In this document: positions 12,608 through 25,853 of the stretch, piece after piece
Position numbering within the stretch: the first letter of the stretch is position 1
Layout of the letters: every line of letters starts with the position of its first letter
From: Lichenostomus cassidix
Taxonomy: Eukaryota > Chordata > Aves > Passeriformes > Meliphagidae
Direction: 5' to 3'
Assembly: GCA_008360975.2 (NCBI GenBank)
Contig: CM039179.1
Coordinates: forward strand, 51,194,561-51,258,560
DNA length: 64,000 bases
The notes under the pieces: generated by a model
The model's database searches: none
What the model saw: the letters and a program-made list of their open reading frames with translations, nothing else
Told to the model about the DNA's origin: nothing
Program-made: the position numbers and the translations under genes

Positions 12608-14269
12608 TTAAGAGAAAAATTATGAAAATAACCAAGGCACCACTCCTTAAGCACCACTCGTTACAGTTTTAATATTTTTAAAACTCAACACCTCCAATTT
12701 TATTGTTATTTAATAGAAATACAAGTATGCTTTAATTTGAGAAGACACCCTGAGTTTTCCTACAATAGTATGAGTCCTTAGTTAATATATTTTCTGCATT
12801 GTTATTAAAATTTACCACCTACTCATGTCAGGCAAAGTTATAAGATGGAAAAATTAAGTTTTGCTTCACATTTAGATTCTGTTCTGTTGTTTATCTACCC
12901 AGGTAACAAAATAAAGTTGATCCAAGTGTGAACACATAATTTGTCAACAACTAGAAGCGGCATGCTGTGTATAAATGAAAATGTTTGTTCAGTGATTTTT
13001 TTAAGCATTTTCTACTCTAGCAATTAATCCTCTCTCCAGCTTTGTTAAAACCAATAGTGGCTATCATTGTTTCATCAAAGTTTCCTGCAAGATTTCTTTT
13101 TCTATAATTATTAAACATTAGTTTATGCGTTCTTTTAAGATCCTACTAATTTAGACATTGCGTTTACCAAATGAAAACAATCCCAAAAGTATATATGTAT
13201 ACCTATATTTGCATTCTGTTTATATATCTGACATTCAGTAAAACTCATGAATGTTAAAAAATGAGAATTTGTGACCAGACTAAGGAAAAAAAAGACACCT
13301 TTCAAAATGTATTGTATTATTAAGAACACTAAGAACTCCTTTTCGATTAAACAACAGTAATTTACAAAACCTAGGTGTGCTGGACACAGGAGGTGAACAA
13401 CCTGCTGTTTTCTTGTACTCTGCCTTTCAACTATTAAACAGTATACAAATTTGCAGCTGCCAAGTGTCAGGTCATTGATTTTCCTGATTTTCCTTCCTAC
13501 TAGGCAACAGCTGCTCTGCTCACTCCTCAGAAATCTTCCTCTCCAGATGACATTGGGAGTGTAACAAGAGACTGCATTACCGATGAAATAAAGCCTTGGT
13601 CTACTCCAAGAAAATTATAAAAAAGCCCCAAATTTTAGAGGAAATATACAAATGACGTGCAGAAGAGATTGGTGGGAACAAATCTGGTTCTTATCTGGAG
13701 TCATATAATATAAATATCAATTTTCTAATATACCCTCTATTGTACAAAAATTTACTTTGCTAGTAAAATAGAGATTCTTCAGCTGTTGTGCTTACTCTTT
13801 CATCAGATTCTTAGACAATACTGCTGTCCCCTGTGACACAAAAGAATGATTATATCTGTTAAACAGAGCATTTGAAAAAAAAAAAAGAATGTTGACACAG
13901 CTCTAACAAGTAGATTCTCTTGTATTTAAAAAAAGCTATGTTATCTGGTCAAAATTTCTTTTCCATTTGCAATTTGCATCAAAAATATAATAGATAAACT
14001 TAGGAATTATTAGCAAATGAATTAAGAACAGAATGGAACACATAGTCACGCACAACTCCTTGATGCAAATATGGTTCTAACGATACATGTGCACCTGGTC
14101 ACACTATTTGATAAAAGGCATGATAAAATGAATATATAAAGAGAGAGCAGCACAAGCATAAATCACAGAATGACAGAGTGACGAATCACAGAATCACCCT
14201 GAAAAAGATTTTTTCAAAGAAAATATATGTTTGCATGGAACAGTTTCCATATATCTAATTTATCAGATC
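12608..14269. other. AT-rich desert, no gene recognised
   Basis: AT-rich, with a poly-A run near 13874 and a small 'aatcacagaatcacc' stretch near 14180 that could be a stub of a CR1 tail. An AATAAAGCC at about 13587 hints at a polyadenylation signal, but nothing around it forms a convincing LTR or exon. Confidence 0.55.
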
Positions 14270-14875
14270 TGCACTTATCCTTGGGGGAAAATAATTGGGT
14301 CGGAAAAAACTTATGCAAACAGGACATACAGAAGTCCTTGGGTAACGCAGTGGGTGGAGGAGGGGTGGAACAGGCCTCTGCGTTTACCGAAAGTGTCTCT
14401 ATGGCTATCGAGAGATCACTCCAGCCAGCACTGCTCTGGTGCTGTACAGAAAGGCCTTTCTCACACCCGTGCCGGTGTAAGGCACAGATTCTCACTCACC
14501 CAGAGAGCCGGATAGCTTATGCATTACCAGAGACAAAGAATCCAGAGGCTCAATCAGCTGGATGTTCCAGATGTTTATTCCGAAGGGTTCCAGGGTGAAA
14601 GAGGAAGAGGAGACCTCTGTGTCCCTAGATATAGGGATCACCTGGGGTCAGGGCAGAGGAGGTGGGGGAACACCACAACCAATGGGGAGAAGAGAGGGAT
14701 GGAGTCAGGGGTTAGGTTACAGCCAGGGATATTTACATAATTTGGGGAGGGACTTATCGTGTTACTTGGACTAGGAAGTTTCCCACCAGTGAAACCCTGC
14801 TGTACTGGGACCACTTGGCTCCCCAGCAGTTCCCAAGGTGGTATCACTTGGGTTTTCACAGGATACACTCACAAG
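14270..14875 (-). mobile_element. probable solo LTR, family not identified
   Basis: A block clearly richer in G+C than its AT-rich surroundings. On the minus strand it carries an AATAAA signal (TTTATT on the plus strand at 14574-14579) downstream of an AT-rich promoter-like stretch near 14735-14745, the order expected in an LTR (U3, promoter, polyA signal, U5). No target-site duplication was found, so both ends are approximate. A CR1 coding fragment begins about 65 bp to its right. Several overlapping open frames run through it on both strands, as GC-rich DNA allows; none has a recognisable domain. Confidence 0.5.
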
Positions 14876-14939
14876 TATTGGTGTTATTTCAAGGCTACTT
14901 TCAGTAATGTTTGAATGGTGAGTGGAAGAGGTGCCCAAG

Positions 14940-15420
14940 GGATGGAGAAAAAAGATGTCACTCCTATCTTCAAGGCGGTCAAAAAAGAGAAACCAAGAAT
15001 CTACAGATGAGTTAGCCTCACTTTGATTCTCATGAAGGTGATGAAAGAATCAACCTAGAAACTGTTTTCAGGCTCACAAAGGACAGGGAGGTGATTGGGA
15101 GCAGTCAGCATGGAGTCATCAAGGGGAATTCATACTTGAACAATGTGATAATCTTCTGTGATGAAATGCCTGGCCTAGTAAATGCAGGGAGAGCAGCAGA
15201 TATTTTATAATGATTTAAATAAATCTTTTGACTCTTTCATTCATAAGCTACTCATGGAACAGCTGATAAAATATGGGGTGTGTGAGCAGACCCAAAGGTG
15301 GGCTGAAAACTGTCTGAATGACCGTAGCCAGAGTGTGGCGCAAAGTGTCGTTCAAAGTCAGTAACTAGCTAGAAACTCCAGGGATCAATATCTAGTCTGA
15401 TGTTCAAAATTTTCCTTAAT
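14940..15420 (+). mobile_element. CR1 LINE fragment, ORF2 reverse-transcriptase region
   Basis: An internal CR1 piece covering the start of the reverse-transcriptase domain of ORF2. Landmarks are 'gtcagcatggagtcatcaag' (15105-15124), 'gatgaaatgcctggcct' and the motif-A region at about 15195-15235. There the frame reads DLNKSFDSF where active CR1 has LDFSKAFD; the last aspartate is kept. About 2 bp are missing just upstream of motif A, so the frame is broken. The only open remnant is 15182-15364 (60 codons). It cannot encode active enzyme, and the 3' part of the element is absent. Confidence 0.88.
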
Positions 15421-18400
15421 GCAATGATACTAGCTTGTCATTGAACACTAAGACCCTAAAGAATGTTGTTTGTGTTTGGTTTACATTTTTCCCTATGAAA
15501 AACTCAGAGCACTATAGCTTATTTGTTACCAGGTAAGAATTCTTCTGTTGCTTTTTTGAGTCTAGAATCAGAAAATTTGGCCTACCTCCTTCTGTTCTGA
15601 ACATCTCTCAATGTTGGATTCAGTTTGCTTATTAAAATCAGAGAGAAATAAACATATCTTAGAGAGCCATTTCTTTGATCTGTTTAAAGTGTTTACATGA
15701 GAAAATGATAGTGAAAATGTTCCTTTCTCTTTACTGGTTATAAGGAGAGGCAAAGGTATACCGTTCAGGTACTTGTACCAGAAGCCCCTATCTCTGGTGG
15801 ATGAAAATCAATCAAAATATCTAAGTAGTTAAGTTTTTATTTTGGCTACTCATCCAGATTCAATTATTATTTACTATGTAATAAATAGTCTCCAAAAAAA
15901 TGTAATTTTCATGAGCTAAACATAAAATGCACAAAAATTCAAATATGTAAATTCTGGATTAAGCGTCATTACTTTTACCATGAAAAATGGTAAATATCAC
16001 TCATAGATTGGAAAACTAACCAGAGGAATAAACAAAAAATATTTTCCACATGCATCTAGTAGCATCAAAATTATTAATGAGACAATGAATTTACTATGCC
16101 TGTTAAAATTATTAGTTTCAATTACGATATTGTCAGTTTTAATTTTTTTTTTAAATTGAAGTAAAAATTTTCAAGTTAAAATTGCACCCCCAAGACTCAT
16201 TAGCCTCTTAAAGACTTTTAATTTGCACTAAAATGAGACATAAAGAAAAACCAACCTGTTGAGAATGAATATATTTTCCTGATTGATGAACAATACAGAT
16301 TGATAAGCAGCAAATCTTCCAAAACTTACTTGATCTGGGTTCAGATAAAAGTGGAAATTAGGGAAAGCAGATGATAAAATATATGCTTTATAAAATGTAT
16401 GCTTTAAAATGGATACATGCATCATTAGAAAAATTACATGAAAATTAATTGTAATTACCTCATACATTAAAACTCGTTCACAGTTTGAAAGCTATTTGAG
16501 GAACCATAAATGAAGGAGAACAAAGCACAGCAGTATGTAAAATCTGGATATGCAGTGCAAAATTAATAACTAGTAGAGTCTTTAAGAGGCAATAAGATGC
16601 CAGTTAATATCTACAAATAATTCTAAGCTGGAAAATACTGCAAATTATAAATGCAGGGAAGAAAGAGAATACGTCATCAGCTAAAAATTTTAGAATGTGC
16701 TCTCCCAAAAAATAAAAGAGACAGACTATTTCAGACATTAGCTGTTATATGTAATTAAAGTTATTGTTTTAAGAAAGCAGCTAAACTGTACAGCCCAAGA
16801 GGTACCACTGATGGTGAATTGTTTCATTACCTTCGGATGGAAAAAAGTAAATAAACAAAAGACCCCAAATGGACATGCTAATGGTGAATTGCAGAAACGG
16901 AATTACAGAATCTAAGTTACCAGGTAGGAAAAGGATATGGTTCCATTCTCAATACGTCTGTTGCGACAGATCCAGATATGATTGTGATCAGTCAAGAATT
17001 ACTCTTAGTCCAAAATAGGCATTTTCTGTCTTGCCTCCTGAGAAGAGATGGACAGTTTGGTTTACCAAACCTAGTGAGAGAAATGTGTCAAGTGATGACT
17101 TCACAATTCATTCCAGGAAACAAATCAATTATATGTTTATCAAGATGACCTCTGGCTAGAGTATCAAACACAGATTAGATTGGCCAGTCAGATATTGCTC
17201 TGAATTGAAAACAAAAAGTAAATGTTTCTCTTTATCTAAAACTGTCTGAGAGTTAGGGACTAACTGAACCTGAGCCCTTGAACTTCAACACAAAGAAATA
17301 TATAAAAATAGAAATCTCAGTAAATTACTAAATTTTATATTAATCTGATATGGGCTTGAGCACAACTTTTGCATTGAGTTCAGTCCCAAGAATAGATACC
17401 TTTGTTCTATTCCTTCAAATTTCATATTAATTGATGGTTACTTAATAATTACTGCTTCATCTAAACTGCATATGTATCTGGATCCTGAATGTAACCATAT
17501 TAAAAACAAAGGATCTCTAGAGAGAGATTCTAATGACGGGTGAACAAATCAAGAGGACACTCAACAAGTATTTAGTTTACATTTTTACATTCAGAAAAAA
17601 AGAATATCTGTTTTCTCCCATATTCCATGAACAAAAATATCATTTTAGCTAGGTCTGGCAAAAAAAGGTTATGCAAAAAACACCTTTGAGAAAATATTTC
17701 CTTGAGTAGCTTATTACATTCTAACAAAAAGAAAAGCTAACTAAGGCAAGAGCAGAATCTGACTTTTCTTCCCTCTCATTAAAAAATCAGTAATGAACAT
17801 AGAGTATTTTAAAAGGGCCAGAAATTAGAGACATCAAGTGTCATTCTTATAAAATAGGACAACACTCTTTTTCAAGTACTTCTGTAGAATTTAGATGCAC
17901 AATTCCAGTTCATACAAAACCATCTCAGAAAGAGTTAACTTCCATTCCTTGTTTCCCACTTATAAATTTTGTCTTACATTATAATCAGTTTAAATCCAGT
18001 GAATAAACAAAAACAATTGTGTTTGAAACCTTTCCTTAGCTTGTATCATTTGCAGAAGCATTCAAAGCTTACATGGAAAAAAATTGCCCTTTTGGTTCAA
18101 TGCTTCTTTTAAAAAAAAGTATTTGAAATCTAATATAAGTTAAATGAAAAGTTGTAGTCCTCTACATAACCTCTCCAAATAGAAAGCAATAATAGGTTTT
18201 CTTTAGTGATACCCTGAAATAAGTACATTCAGAGAGATCTCATTAGATATAGACTTTCTTTGCCTTTAGTCCAGTCAAGTACCTATAATTTTCCTTCAAG
18301 GTCAAACTGTAGGATGTTCGATCTGAAGCAAAATCACAGCATTTCTTTCTACTAAATCCTAGTTTCCTGAAACTCTGAAGTGCTATATGAACACCATGAA

Positions 18401-21249
18401 CTCATCATATGTTCTGTGTTCATTTATGGGTCCAATTTTAGGTCAGATGTTATCCTCTCAATGTTTAGCTTTAGGAAGTTAACTAAAATTAGGTAGTTGC
18501 CTAAGAGATTAGATGGTATCACATATTATTAATATGAAAAAACAAAACCAGTTTTAAATTAAGTTACTATAAATCCAGATAACAGGTTTAGTAGAGGCTA
18601 ACACTAAGATAAGATAAATTAGGACTATTTTGTAAATACAGTCTAGAAACACAATAGATGGCATCAACTAAAATTGGGACTAAATTTTCTATACAACTTC
18701 AGTGTGGATATTCTGCTAATTAAATGAGCAGATGCTTTCTAACCTTGCAATTCTCCTGAAAAGATTTTCTTCCCTAGTAGGAAGCTATTAAACAGCACTA
18801 TTTGGAACCACTACCTGAAAATGCTGCAGACACCTGGAAAAACTTACCAAGAGACCTCGCTTTTCACACTGGCATTAGCCTTTGACAAAAGACAAACCTG
18901 TAAATGTGACTTCTGAGTGTGACCAACACACCCTTACACAGGCTCCAGAAATCAGCAGTGATGTCAGGAAATATATTTATTATGTATAAATAAGTAAAAG
19001 CTCAATGTTCAGACATGACCTATACCCACATTTTTGTTATATTCCCTCAAGAATTATGGACATAGAGACAACGAAAAAGGATTTTTGAATAGATTACTTT
19101 TTTTCTATAAGAAAGCTTCTGAAACTTGATAGAATAATATATCCCTTAATGAAAAATTCCCTATCCCTATACAAGGGTAAAAATACTCATTTAAGTCATG
19201 ATTTGGTTTTGAATTGTATGTCACAACCATTTTGGAAGAATTTAGTTGTATCAATACAAGCAGATATTTTTAAATTTTGAGTTACTGTATTAGAAATCAC
19301 TAGTGTAAGATTTCTTCATGCACAAAGTTAGAAGTTAAAGCAATAGTGTCAGAACCGTGTATTTACATTGTCTAGGTTATCCTAAATCTTTCTCTGTACA
19401 TTTTGAAATTCCAATACTGACACATATTAGAGGAAAAGGAAAATTGATCATTGGTTCATATAATCTGTCTGTGGTATATAGTGCACTAAAGTCACAAATC
19501 ACCCTGCAATATATTAGAAACACTTTTAATCACATTGCATTCCAAGTTTCTATAGACATATTATTAATGTTACATTATATTTTAATATATTATTAATATT
19601 ATACACTTTATATATTACTATAGATATCATATGTAAGAAAAAGAGAGAAGTCTATGATTTGTTTTACTAGGAATTCCTTCATTTTCAATTTTTAAGCTTT
19701 GCTTGTGTTACACAAGCATGATTTCTTTTAACATTCTAGCTGTTCACTATCAAATTATTTTTTTTTAATGACCAAAAAGTGATTTCAATCTATCTCCAAA
19801 CCATGTGGTAATTTACAAAGATTCATGCTGGAAAAGGACTTATATCTTTACCCAGCTTGAATTCTCTTTCCAAGATATGTTTAATTAATCATATGTGTTA
19901 CCTTTTTTATACCATTGAACTCAATATTTTCATCTTAGCATGATTTGAAATGGAGTTTTATAGATTTCAGAGCAGCAGATGCAGAATATTTAATGTAGAA
20001 CACTTTTTTTTTTCATCTTTTGCATGGTATTTCTAGGGATCCACAAGCCTATGAGGGTTAAAATTCTGTTTAAATTTCATTTAATTTCTGAAAGGTTTTG
20101 CTTCTCTGAAGATTTAGAATTAATCACAGTAAATAATAAAAGAACACATAACCTTTAGTAACTAGAACAGATTAAACAACATTTGTGATTAATAAGCATT
20201 ACCTCACTGTTAAATGGTACCAGGGATGACTGTTTCATGGCCATATTAACATTGATGGAAAACATTAAAGTATCTAAATGTCAAGCCATTTTCCTTAGGT
20301 TTCAACCATTCCTCCATCCTAATACATAACAAATTGGTCAAGCTACAGCACTTAAATAGCAGAAAGGTTATTGCAGCACCAGTATGATCCCATTCTAACC
20401 TATTGTTTATGGAGTTAAACATTCCTGGTGTTAAAAAAAGGGCAAGGTTGTATTCAACCATAAATAGCATATCTGAGCAACTATAGATAATGTAGCTCAG
20501 AGCAGATTGTATAAATGCTTCTGGAGTATTCGTACAGATAATTTTGATCCCCACTAAAAAAAAATTAAAAATCAGTATATTAATAAACTGCAAATGGAAT
20601 GTAAAATTATAGAAATTATTCATAGTGATCCCATTTAATCCATTATAACATTATGCTGAGGAGAAGTCATTTCTTGCTCCAAACCAAGAGCAATTGTTTA
20701 AAAAAAAAAAGAAGACAATTTGCCAACACTTTATAATTAGTTGTAAAATACTCCATTTATTTTTTATCTGATTGGTAAAGTTGCTCCAGTGTTCAAAGAA
20801 ATAGATAGTACAACATATCAGCTGGATGGATTCCTTCATCCATCACCCCCTAGCGCAGAACATAATCCCCTCATCTTTTAAAGATCCTTAAAATTATCGT
20901 TTATGTAGACTTATTAATACAGGATATGATAATCACGCCAAAAGCTATCTCCTCCAGCCTGTCATTCTTTTCCAGACAGCACCATTAGGGCAGACTAGTA
21001 TTCATCAAATCTCACTGAACTTTAAGTAAATTAAATCTCCTATTGAGAATATCAGATTATGACCCACCTCCAATTTAACATAATCAAGCATGTTTTAGGT
21101 AAAATGGCACTGCAAAAAAGATGCATTTAAAGGAAACATATACTTGTTGTTACTATGAATATGCTGATACAAAGGATTTTATTAAGTTTTCCTAGATATG
21201 AATATAAGCTACTAAATGCTTAAAAATTTAAGGTGAAATGGCTACAGCG
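15421..21249. other. AT-rich desert, no gene recognised
   Basis: Nearly 6 kb of AT-rich DNA. No recognisable transposon, exon or RNA gene was found on either strand. Very AT-rich runs occur at 19560-19620. Confidence 0.65.
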
Positions 21250-21388
21250 CCAGTCTGCCATTGTTCAAAAATCGTTTGGACAGACGTGGTGTGACCCTTG
21301 GGGATGCTATGCAGGACAAGGAGCTGGATTCAATGATCCTTGTGGGTCCCTTCCAACTGTATGTATTCTGTGATTCTTTGATTCTCTT
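21250..21388 (+). mobile_element. CR1 LINE 3' tail
   Basis: The last ~140 bp of a CR1 element on the plus strand: 'ttggacagacgtggtgtg', 'gatgctatgcaggacaagg', 'atgatccttgtgggtccctt', then 'ccaact' and the tail 'attctgtgattctttgattc'. It is strongly 5'-truncated. Confidence 0.92.
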
Positions 21389-24300
21389 AGAAATAAGAAT
21401 TTAGCATGGTTGTAGCTCAGTACACGTATTTTTTACAGATTATTTTTTCCTAGTGAAGATAAAAGTGTATACAAGCACTTGTAATGAAACAGAACCCACA
21501 TTTAGTATGCAACATTGCTCCTTTTTTGAACAGTTGTTTCATCTTTATATTTTAGGTAAATGTAATAATAAAAGAGGAACTGGTTGCCTGGAAAACATCC
21601 ATATGAATCTACTGAGTACCTGTATTCTCGTAGAATGTAATTGTACCATTTATTTCACTGTAAGACAAAGACATAAAATTTCAGCCTCATTAGGTTTTAG
21701 GAGGTAGAAGTTGTTTTTTCCTATAATACATTAACTTGTTTTACAAGAGAATGAGAGATAAAATTGGCATAATAATCTAGAAATGTTAAATAATACTTAG
21801 TTAGTATTTCTTGGCAATACATTGAAATACCACAAAACCCTGAGGGCAAAGTTAATGCTTTGCTGATTATTGCATATTTTTGATTTTTCATAACAATATG
21901 AAGAAATTTGTTAGTGTATAACAGTTCTAGTCTATATAACAAACAGAGATATGATTAACTGACTATATTAAATCTTACTATGAATTTCTATTCATAGTAA
22001 CTGTTCATTCAGATTAATAAATGTGTCCTGCAGATTTTTGTGAGGATCATATTTGAATATTACTGTAATCTACATTAAATTTCTCTGAGTTTCTGAGAGA
22101 TTTATATATCCGTTTCAATAGGCTACCTACATATGCAACAGGAAACTGTAACCTTAATGCCATGATTGGTACTTTTGAGTGAAAGATAGATTGAAGAGAT
22201 TTTGCAGAGAGAATCCAAGCGCAAACTTGCTTGAGGACCAAATTATAATCTCAGTCTGGATAGGAAAGGTAATTATTTTCTCTCCCTCAAGAAATGAGAT
22301 CAGATTTTTTATATATATGTAATACTGTTAGTATTGTATATTAAGATGCCTTTTCCAATTACTTGTCAACTTGAAACCTATCAACTTTATCACTTACCCA
22401 ATTAAGGCCAGAATGCTACTTATTTACTAAAACTAAGGGCTTCAAAGAGCAGAGTGTAACCTACTGATAATTCTTGCAAGTTTCTTCACTCTTGACTTGG
22501 ACAGTGACAACAGGCAAAAAAATGAGTTCAAGTACTACAAAAATGAAGATCACATGAGACTTTCAAGGTATTATCCACAAAGCAGGTGAGGGAATGTTTA
22601 GATTTTGGAAAAGAATTTGAGAAAAGATTTGGAGTATGCCAGAGAAACATAGAGTCATCCCTGTAGAAATGAATGTATTAAGGGAGAACGATAAAGCTGA
22701 TGAAGGAAAAGTTTGGAAGCAGCCTATTTGCTCCTGCTATATCAAGTTTGTTTCTTTTATTTGTTCTTTTCCTGCAGTTATTCCATTGAAAAGTCAGTGA
22801 CATAGAAGCTGCTTTGAAATTTGTTTAACTGAGAGTGAACTGACCTAGATGAGTACATGTGGGAGTCAAGCTCACACATGACATTTGAAAAGTACAGCAT
22901 TAAATAAATGTCAGTCATCCATATATCATCAAGGAGCTCCTCAAAGCCACATTTAGAGTAACTCATTATTCAAAAAGCTCCTCTGAAGGGTTACAGGACA
23001 ATTAAATAGCTAGGAACTCACAATATGCCTTATAGTAGGAATTGCTTGATAAAGCTAGTCTGAGATTATTAGAAAAAAACCTACCTCACAAAATATGGGA
23101 GAGACATTGGAATGGATATTTTCATCCAGCTTTATGTTCCTTTACCTTAAACACATCTGAAAAAATGCTGTCTCAAACTTTCTTCTAACACTGCTAATCT
23201 ACTGTCACTAAACACCAAATTATTAACTCTACATGAATAAAAGTTATGGTAAGTCTTACAAAGATGACAGTCAGAAAATTTAAATCTAGGAGAAATATGC
23301 CTCTGCAACAATAGGAAAGTCACAATGTGAACTGCAACATTTATCTGGTAATTCAATGTTTATTTGGAAATGATAATTAAACAGTCCTTTACAGTTTAAT
23401 AGAAGCACTTACAACTGCCTCATTTACACTTTTATTTTCAGTATTTTCACATTTTTCTATCTAATATTTTTTTATATGTCGCAGCAAAGAAGAGAATTTT
23501 ACTAAAATTTAGTTTATTGTACTATAAACCATTTTTAAATAACATTTTTGTAGTTTTCTAATTCAGTGGTGATACATTTCTAAAGAAAAAAAGCAACACA
23601 AAACCACCTTCAGAGTCTACTTTGTTCTCCAGCATTGATAAAATGTCTTAATATCACAGAGGTTATTATAGGAGATTTGTTTAAATTAGAACCCTTTCTC
23701 TTCACTACTTTTAAACATATAAATAGCTTATCTTGATGTAAAATCAATAAATGTTTCATTTCCACTTCTAATTACCTCTGGCCCTGCTTATAACAAATTC
23801 CCTTTAAAACAGAACCCGACAAATTCTTTATATGAAGTCCTACAAAATCCTGGCAAGGAAGGGATAAAAAAATGTTCCGTGAAAAACCCAGTCATGCAGT
23901 GAATATTGTGTCTGAGTCCATGATCCTGCGTGACTGAAACTGTTTATCAAGCTATCCAGAGTGAGTGTAATCATGTGCTCAGTGGTAGCTGAATTGAATA
24001 CATGAGGACTTCCAACTATAACTTTCCTGTTCATCTGTTACAGTCTAACCAATGAGACAAAGTCCTAATTAAGATAAAGACTTTCTTCCATTACATTTCT
24101 AATAATGTTAAATGATAGCATACTTGAAAAACATCATAAATGTTTTCTGTTTTTAAAATAATAAAATAAAAATTACTACAAATCAAGAAGTATATAATGG
24201 GTTATATATTTTTATTGAGGTTATGAATTTATTGCACCATTTTTTTAACTTCTGAGCTCTTTTGTGTGTGTTAAAACTCTGCACTAATAAGGTTAAGATC

Positions 24301-25853
24301 ATGTTTGAAGAACCAACTTGTGACTCATTTCTTTTAGACTTCATCCTTCCATACTCTATAATGGAGGATCAGTCTCTCCCTATGCTTATTGATTGATTTT
24401 GCTTCTGCCCTACTTTGAAGGGCAGTGGTGTGTTTTCCTAACAAGATACAATCAGTTGGATAAGAATATTGTAAGACTGGATAGGGAATACTAATCACTT
24501 CATACTGGTACCAGAGTCTGTGTAAGGGCTACAATGTCATGAAAGCCTGCATGACGACACCAGAATGTCTGCATTTGAATATGGGACTTGTTTTTGCTCA
24601 TGCCTGCCAGACATTGACAATGCACAGATACCATTATCTAAGTTCTGCAAAAAATACAAATAGAAATTGTAATACTAAATCAAACCAATGCCAAAGATAT
24701 GTATATGTTTAAGGCCTATATGGGTTTTATTTTTCAACTTTCCTCTTACAAAATTACTGTATTACCCCAGAAATAACACCAAGAGGAAAAATGTCTGTAC
24801 AAATTGTTTGTGGCAACAGAGTTATGATGTCTCCTTTCTGTATTCATAGTGTATCCATAACTACTGTGGCAAAGTTTGGAAGCCTGAGAAAGTGACTTTG
24901 TCCTTCCAAGTTCCCCAAGTACCTGCATTTACATTTTAGAACCTATACCCAGCTGTGTTCCTTGATTGGGTACCTTCATCAGAAACAAAGCTTAGCTGAG
25001 CCTTTATCTTGTTCATAAAAATGCTTCTTTTACTGAAATTTCTGTATTGCTGTAAAGTATACCAATAAGTTCAGAAAAGTGTCCATGTAGAGATAGAGGA
25101 TAGGAATCCAGTTCATGTACGTAACTGTCTGCATAAGACTAGATGTCTGAATGTAAGATTAGATGTTTACATCTAGTTTACATTCTGTCACTGTTGTTGT
25201 AATCAGTGAGTAATCAGTGAGGCTTTACCCTGCCTTTTTAATCTATTGAACACTACCCTGGAAACCCAGATCTATATTGAATAGGTTCCTGCCTTCAGCA
25301 GAGGAACTAGGATATCAAATGCACATATGGGGGTCTATCACACAGACACTCAGAGTAATGTTGAGATGAATACCACCTGCAAAACTACAGGTGTTTGAAA
25401 CCCTGCAACAAGCATGGTAGGAAAGTACAGAGTAGGGTGGTAACAGTGACCAACATGAGTATATGCTTAGGTTAAGCTGACCACAAAAACTGGCTAATTT
25501 ACTCAAATGGGAAACCTTCTTGCATTTCTCTTTTTAATAAGTTCAGTGCTGATGATGATAATAATGAGGAAAAATATAGTAATGAGAAGCAAAAAAATAT
25601 TGTCATGATTTAATTATAAAGTGAATTTCTTTGACAATCTTTGACAATAAGCACATGACCAAAATGTGATGAGAACAAGAAATTGAAAGAAAAGAGTGTG
25701 AAGGGGGTTGAAATAAATGTATGACATGACACACAAAGTTGCTTAGCATGTATAAAGGAAATTAACTCCAAACTGTGGTTGGTAAATCTCTGGAGGATTA
25801 TACTGCCTGTACATTGTTTAACTGCCCAAAGAGGAAGAAAATATTTTCATTTA
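21389..25853. other. AT-rich desert with one hairpin
   Basis: No gene or repeat family recognised over 4.4 kb. The only structure noted is a near-perfect inverted repeat at 25149-25185, listed separately. Confidence 0.65.
25149..25185. repeat. near-perfect inverted repeat (hairpin)
   Basis: The left arm 'gaatgtaagattagatgt' (25149-25166) and right arm 'acatctagtttacattc' (25169-25185) are reverse complements apart from a one-base difference in length and a mismatch, with a 2-nt spacer. Such a short spacer favours a cruciform or a tight RNA hairpin. No transposon ends or gene were seen around it. Confidence 0.8.

Noticed and set aside
13376..13620. Possible small LTR with AATAAAGCC
   Set aside because: It starts TGTGC and contains a polyA signal, but has no TATA box at a suitable distance, no CA end and no target duplication.
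14160..14200. CR1 tail stub ('aatcacagaatcacc')
   Set aside because: Only about 15 bases match a CR1 tail variant, too short to call an element.
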